From: Musa acuminata AAA Group
Taxonomy: Eukaryota; Streptophyta; Magnoliopsida; Zingiberales; Musaceae
Assembly: GCF_036884655.1 (NCBI RefSeq)
Contig: NC_088355.1
Location: forward strand, 19,348,501-19,412,500
Length of the DNA: 64,000 nt
Direction: 5' to 3'
The position numbers were made by a program, and so were the translations under genes. Positions within the stretch are counted from its first letter, which is position 1; every line of letters starts with the position of its first letter. Below, in pieces: positions 58,847 through 64,000 of this stretch. The notes below the pieces were generated by a model. It was not told the origin of the DNA and did no database searches. It saw nothing but the letters and a program-made list of their open reading frames with translations.

Positions 58847-60055
58847 CATGGTGACTCAGAAGAAGAAATTTACATGGAGCAACCAGAAAGTTTCAAAGTC
58901 AAGGGAAAAGAAAATATGGTGTGAAAGCTTAGGAAAAGCTTATATGGACGCAAACAGGCATCTAGACAGTGGTATAAGAAGTTTGATTCCTTTATTATGA
59001 GCCAAGGGTATGATAGAACCATATCTGATCATTGTGTGTTTATGAAGAAATTTTCAGATGATGATTTTATTATTTTACTCCTATATGTTAATGATATGCT
59101 GATTGTTGGCCATGATGTTGGAAAAATTAGAATGCTTAAAAGAAAGTTAAGTAAGTCTTTTGTCATAAAAGACTTGGGATCCGTGAAACAAATACTTGGT
59201 ATGAAGTTTCTTCGTGATAGGAAGAAAAGGAAGATTTGGCTATCTCAGGAAACTTACATTGAAAATGTTCTTGAAAGATTCAACATGAGTAAAGCCAAAG
59301 CAGTTTCTTCCCCACTTGCAGGTTAATTCAAGCTTAGGTCGAAACAATATCCTATAAGTGATAAAGAAAAAGAAGAAATATCCAGAGTGCCTTACTCATC
59401 TGCAGTAGGTAGTTTGATGTATGCGATGGTTTGTACTAGGCCAGATATAGCTCATGCAGTAGGAGTTGTCAGCCGATTTCTCTCAAATCCAGGAAAGGAA
59501 CATTGGGCAGTAGTAAAATGGATATTATGATATCTAAGAGGTACTTCCATATTATGTTTATGTTTTGGTAATGTTGAACCTGTGTTAGAAGGTTACATAT
59601 ATGCAGACATGGCAGGTGATACTGATTCCAGGAAGTCCACTTCGAGATTCTTGATGGCATTTGCAAGAGGAGCAGTCTCTTGGCAGTCTAAGTTACAGAA
59701 GTGTGTTGCTCTATCAACCATAGAAGCATAATACATAGCAATTACTGAAGCCGGCAAGGAAGCTTTATGGATGAAAAAGTTTCTACAGGAATTGGGCTCG
59801 AAACAGGAAGGATATACCGTTTACTGTGACAGTCAGAGTGCCATTCACCTCTCCAAGAATTCAACATACCATTCTAGATCCAAGCATATTTATGTGAGAT
59901 ATCACTGGATTCGTGATGTGCTTGAGATGAAAGAATTACAATTGGAAAAAGTACATACCAATGATAATGGTTCTGATATGTTGACAAAGTCTTTGCCTAA
60001 GGAGAAGCTTGAAGCATGTAGGCGAAGAGCGAGCTTGGTACAACCCACCTTATGA
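58847..60055 (+). pseudogene. Copia unit 4, extra partial reverse transcriptase-RNase H copy
   Basis: A second copy of the 3' part of pol, corresponding to 57554-58743. It begins inside reverse transcriptase at HGD(S)EEEIYMEQPE and runs through RNase H to KLEACRRRASLVQPTL with a stop at 60053-60055, then the normal purine tract and LTR5. The catalytic motif reads YVNDML, so one catalytic Asp is lost. Unlike all the other copies it keeps TGG at 59237-59239 where they have a stop, but it shares the TAA at 59727-59729. Confidence 0.88.
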
Positions 60056-60058
60056 GCT

Positions 60059-60071
60059 GGAGGGGGAGAAT
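60059..60071 (+). promoter_or_regulatory. Copia polypurine tract before LTR5
   Basis: GGAGGGGGAGAAT immediately before the last LTR, the same as at the other three unit ends. Confidence 0.85.
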
Positions 60072-60716
60072 TGTCAGGTCCAACACATATGTGGGCTTGG
60101 ACAAATTGGGCCATTTGAGCCCAAATGAAAAAAATTAAAAAGAAGAGGGAGAAGGTGAGGAAAATAGATCAGATTGTAGCGTGCAACGTGCGGCGACGTG
60201 CAAGGAAAGAGGAGAGAGAAATAGAGAGAAAGATTAGGTTTCTGAGTTTTCTACTTGATAATATGTGGCCAAACGTTGTCAGTTTTGGCCCAAATTTTAT
60301 GTGGAGAATCCTTACAACAAACTCTACAATCCTAATGGTGTTGATCTACAGTTTACCCTCTCTAAGGTACTTTCCTGCGATATCCACTTTGTGAGACCTA
60401 TAATTCTCTTTTGAGGAGATCCATCCTATATGATGAAGATATGCTATTCTTGAGCCAAGATCTATGATCTTAATGTTATTCTGATCCTCTAGTTATTCTA
60501 GAGAAGATCTACTGTAAATCTGTTATCATTAATATCTGATAGTGGACTACGGTCCCGTGGTTTTTCCCACATTGGGTTTTCCACGTTAAAAAGATTTGGT
60601 CTCATCGTGCTGGTTGATATTTATATTTGGATATCAAGTTTGTATTTTGATGAGGAACCCATTTTTATACACATAGAGGGAAAATAATATTCCGCTTTAA
60701 CAGGTTTTTCCCAATA
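60072..60716 (+). repeat. Copia array LTR5
   Basis: 645 bp, shorter than the others because of a deletion in the part around 60535-60610. Its ends are slightly changed (TGTCAGG and CCCAATA in place of TGTTGGG and CCCAACA). It is followed by GTTTA (60717-60721) and element E internal DNA. Confidence 0.9.
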
Positions 60717-61857
60717 GTTTACATCCACGAATACAAAGGGATTTACACATCATGTCATGAAAGACAATAATATCAAATCATGAATACCACGAGACATGAT
60801 TTATTTCGTCAAATCTCTTCTTTTTATAAATAGCAAAAAGAAACATAGGAGATCAAATAATACAATATCTTGATTCATGCATAAGAAATCTCAAGTTATA
60901 AATCTCAAAAAGTCAAGATAAAGCTCATTCATATTTAAATCTTTAAATCAAAATCATTTTCAATAAATTCTAAGAATCAAGATATGTTCATTAGTCTCTC
61001 CTTTTTGAAAAGTCGATTAAGTAGAGAAATTTTTTCAAGGAGAAAGCTTTCTTCTTTTTAGTGATTCAATTCATAAGATTGATTTCATAGAAGCATGCCT
61101 TTATCATTTATGCCTAATAAAAACATATATCATTCATTAACACCAAAAAAGAACTTTCAAAAGATCATAAAAATTATCATGCATAAGTTCGAAATATAAA
61201 CTCGTTAAGCATGCTTTCAAATCATCATTATATTTTCATTAAGTCTTCAAGCATGGTTTCGTTGAACATAATGTTGAATGATTCTTAAAGATATCTAAAT
61301 CTCTTTAGTATCAATTTGTGTGATTGACTTTATATTCGCATGCCCAAATATTGGTTCTTATCTCAAAACCATACATCAACCTTTAAAACGAAAAGATAAA
61401 AAATCATCAAAATCAAAAAATATAACATATAATTCTAAAACATATGATTTCAAATCATTACTTTTAAGTCCTCATGCATAAAAATCATCAAGTATGATAC
61501 AAACATTTATTTTCAAAACATTCATCATGATAAGGCATACAAGCCAAAGAAATCATTAAACATAAAGCATATTCATCAATCATTATTTTATTAAGCATAA
61601 AGCATTTTCAAAATCAAAAATCAATACAAAAATTATCAAGATATACCTTATTGCTTCTTAAAACATACATAGGATTATCATTAGATTTAAGTCTAACATT
61701 TTTATTCATTTACATAAAACATATAATTTTCATGATCATTTTAAAAATTACTAGAAAGATAAGCACAATCCCAATTTTTTAGCATTTTCATTATATTATT
61801 AAATATATAATTTTCATGAAAAATAATTTTTTAAACTAAAATAACTCATGAAAAGTA
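60717..61857 (-). other. Element E internal region, right of the Copia array
   Basis: AT-rich continuation of 23155-24391, beginning with the right copy of GTTTA. No coding sequence. It carries the CATCATGCATAA / GCATGATAC type strings of this family. Confidence 0.7.
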
Positions 61858-62803
61858 TTATGTAATTTTGAAATAAGGCAATGGGGTTTTGGTTGCCTCA
61901 TTGTAGAAAGTCATTAAGGCGTAGTTTGCCACCTTGCCTTTGTTGATTTTCTCCTCGTCTTCGAAGGAGCTCGGTTCATCCCAAAGTGCTTCCCTTTTCT
62001 TACATTCATAGCAAATAGTTGCATTCTTTTTATTCTTTAATTTTTGTTTCATGAATTTTTTAAATTTCATAGTGAGGACTTCGAGTTTACCATCACTTGA
62101 GCTTATGCTCAAGTGGTCTTCAATTATTCCAAGTATGAAATCTTTCCTATTCTTTGGAAGGTAGTTCTCAAGTTCTTTACGTGCATTGTACGTCATTTCA
62201 TAGGTCATCAAAGACCCTATAAGTTCTTCAATTAGAAAATGGTTCAAGTTCTTTGATTCTTGTACTGTCGTTATTTTTGAATCCCAATTTTTAGAAAGCG
62301 ATCGTAAAATCTTGTTAACGAGTTCAAAATCTGAAAAAACTTCTACCAAGTGCTTTTAAACCATTGATGACATCCGTAAAATGGGTGTACATGTCTCCAA
62401 TGATTTCGCTTGGTTTCATATGAAATAATTCAAAATCATGCATTAAAAGATTAACTTTAGAATCTTTTATTCTACTCGTGCCTTCGTGTGTGATTTCAAG
62501 AGTGTGCCATTTTTTTAAAGTCATTTCGCAAGTAGAAACCCGATTAAACTCAGTTTTATCCAAAGCGTAAAATAGAGCATTCATAGCTCTAGCATTTAAG
62601 GAAAAAGTCTTCTTTTCTAAATCATTCTAATGGTTCATTGGAAGAAAAGACCTTCGAAAACCATTTTTAATAATATTCTATAAATTTAAATCTAAGGAAA
62701 GCAAGAAAACTCTCATTCAAGTTTTCCAATATGTGTAGTCTGTCCCATTGAACAAGGGAGGACGAATGAAAAAGTAACCCTCTTGAAAGCCGAAAAGAGC
62801 CAT
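61858..62803 (-). pseudogene. Element E gag, broken
   Basis: A SIRE-like short Gag. The start complement is at 62801-62803. Pieces: MNALFYALDKTEFNRVSTCE and HEGTSRIKDSKVNLLMHDFE within 62324-62584, then LRSLSKNWDSKITTVQESKN and MTYEMTYNARKEL within 61858-62349. The ending is PLPYFKIT and a stop. A frameshift lies near 62335, and the N-terminal 70 codons are interrupted. The zinc knuckle is reduced to CYECKKR with no downstream His-Cys pair. Confidence 0.82.
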
Positions 62804-62839
62804 TTCTATTTGGGTGTTAAACGAAATATGAAAAATGAT

Positions 62840-62851
62840 GCTCTAATACCA
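62840..62851 (-). promoter_or_regulatory. Element E primer binding site (one mismatch)
   Basis: The complement is TGGTATTAGAGC, two bases from the LTR end at 62854. Confidence 0.8.
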
Positions 62852-62853
62852 AC

Positions 62854-63495
62854 TGTTAGGAACGAGTCGGCACTAAGAGGCGGGGGGTGAATTAGTGCAG
62901 CGGTAAAACTGTCGGTTTTGAAAAGTCTTTTGTACGATTAAAACCGATTCTGGAAATATGCTTAGATTGAAAGTGTGTTCGTAAACGTATTGAAGGCAGT
63001 TAGCAGTTAATGTAAATTGCAAGAAGTAAATGCAAATCAGATTTTATAGTGGTTCGGTCGTAATGAGCAACATCCACTTCGCCGATTCCTCTTCCGTCGA
63101 GGCCACCGGCATCCACTATCGGTCTTCCTTCAATAGGCAAAGACCAACCACCTTTTACAACTCGATTCTCCTTTTTCCAGGTTTAGGAGATAACCCTTAC
63201 ACCCCCACTTACTCCTCTCTCAAACTATTCTAACACTTAGAACTTTGAGAGGAATTTCACACAAGATTACAACAGCGTTTCTTTCCTTTTTACTCTCAAT
63301 ACTTGTGTTTCTTAACCAGGGATGAGAGGGGTATTTATAGGTCTCAAGTTGATTCAAACTTGAAGCCTAAAAATATCTCATCCCGGGTTTCCTGGGTAGG
63401 GCCGGTACCACCGCTTGTGCTGGGCGGTACCACTACCTGATAGAGCTCAGAGACCGAGCTTTGGCGGTACCACCGCTGGCAGCATTAGTTGCCGG
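62854..63495 (-). repeat. Element E 5' LTR, truncated
   Basis: Matches the inner 40% of the E 3' LTR (21634-22315): the same sequence after the LTR end, the same TATA context (GGGGTATTTATAGG near 63330) and the first GGCGGTACCAC units. It stops abruptly at GTTGCCGG, where a plus-strand LTR start follows. The U3 half and the outer flank are missing, so the target duplication of E cannot be checked. Confidence 0.85.
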
Positions 63496-63496
63496 T

Positions 63497-64000
63497 ATTT
63501 TGATGATGAAATCACTTGATATATGTTTATGATTTAATCTACGTTTTGAGTGATGTAGGATGCTTCGATCAGGATGAGACAATTAAAGCAGGAAAAATCA
63601 TGTTGTGCCAGAGGAACATGTCAGAAGATTGGACGTCGGGCCGGTGGATCGATCGATGTATCGACAGAAGGTTTCGGGTCGTGGACTCAAGCATCGAGCC
63701 AAGAAGAGCGGGTATTGTGCCAAGGATATCGAAGTTATGAAGTCAACTAGCCGATTGGGCAATAGGCCGTAGGAGAGGACGATGCGTCGAATAATCGGAC
63801 GAAGCGTCGAGGAATCGGACGAAGCGTCGAGGGACCAATGACATGCCGGACAACTTGGTTAATTGCTTAGGATTAATTGTTTCTATCAAAGTTTTATTTT
63901 ACATGTGCAGGATTAACTACGAAGGAAGTAAGATATGCAGTAGGAGTTGCGCCAGAGTCAAGACTATGATTACGTTGGGAGTTCGAGAGTTCAACGAAAG
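63497..64000 (+). mobile_element. Plus-strand LTR start, probable element F 3' LTR (partial)
   Basis: Begins TTTTGATGATGAAATCACTT, lacking the first 12 or so bases (TGTTGAATCTCGG). It continues with strings matching the LTR-start side of D in plus orientation (GATCAGG.GAGACAATTAAAG, GGCAATAGGCCGTA.GAGAGGACGATGC). It contains a roughly 20-bp direct repeat AATCGGACGAAGCGTCGAGG at 63793-63831. It runs off the right edge. Since F is the only plus-strand element outside E, it is the likeliest owner. That assignment is inference. Confidence 0.7.

Larger units (their letters stand above)
24392..60716 (+). mobile_element. Tandem Copia array: five LTRs, four internal units
   Basis: Order: LTR1 24392-25084, unit 1 (25085-44407, containing the Gypsy insertion), LTR2 44408-45101, unit 2, LTR3 49360-50044, unit 3, LTR4 54078-54770, unit 4 (with an extra partial copy), LTR5 60072-60716. 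Each LTR-to-unit junction has a tRNA-Met type primer site and each unit-to-LTR junction has a GGAGGGGGAGAAT purine tract. The coding order Gag, protease, integrase, reverse transcriptase, RNase H is that of Copia. Wording of the domains is close to the plant TNT1-94 type. One GTTTA duplication flanks the whole array, and neighbouring units share each LTR. All units are dead. Confidence 0.92.

Noticed and set aside
1..64000. tRNA genes or other RNA genes suggested by the TGGTATCAGAGC strings
   Set aside because: These 12-bp strings are primer binding sites complementary to a tRNA 3' end. No cloverleaf or promoter boxes surround them.

Overview
This window is eukaryotic, almost certainly from a large, repeat-rich flowering-plant genome. 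I see no cellular gene, tRNA or rRNA gene, CRISPR array or bacterial feature. Everything recognisable is LTR retrotransposon: primer binding sites of the plant initiator-Met tRNA type (TGGTATCAGAGC), purine tracts, TG...CA terminal repeats, Copia and Gypsy polyproteins, and five target-site duplications or candidates. A monocot (perhaps Zingiberales) is only a guess. I cannot name the species.

The layout is a stack of nested insertions. I label the elements A to G plus one Copia array and one Gypsy element. Left part: D (minus; 5790-10768 plus 18521-19153) is a gag-only element. Its 3' LTR is cut by B (minus; LTR 4616-5789, gag 2983-4565, internal DNA to 2387). B is cut by A (minus; LTR 100-2386, gag running off the left edge). 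The 5' LTR of D is interrupted by G (minus; 10769-18520), a gag-only element with both LTRs. Right part: F (plus; gag remnant 19201-20023, probable 3' LTR 63497-64000) contains E (minus; LTRs 21634-23154 and 62854-63495). E contains a tandem Copia array (24392-60716). The first Copia unit contains a Gypsy chromovirus (minus; 27250-42536). The Gypsy reverse transcriptase is split by C (plus; 30243-39675), the youngest and most complete element.

The Copia array is LTR-unit-LTR-unit-LTR-unit-LTR-unit-LTR. It has five LTRs and four decayed gag-pol bodies, yet a single 5-bp duplication (GTTTA) brackets the whole 36-kb block, 21 kb of it Copia sequence. This fits one original insertion expanded later by LTR-LTR unequal exchange. 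At least one nonsense codon is shared by every unit. The Gypsy duplication is AAGAC and that of C is ATTCC.

Elements A to G share a scaffold: a SIRE/Maximus-like Copia Gag (UBN2-type, with zinc knuckles in the longer versions), long LTRs with family-specific GC-rich near-palindromic repeats upstream of a TATA box, a G-run near the LTR end, a long AT-rich 3' internal region, and no visible protease, integrase, reverse transcriptase or RNase H. They look non-autonomous and dependent on enzymes from a related element outside the window. C differs in carrying a second intact ORF (34994-36109, 371 aa) where pol would be. It is the most interesting single gene here.
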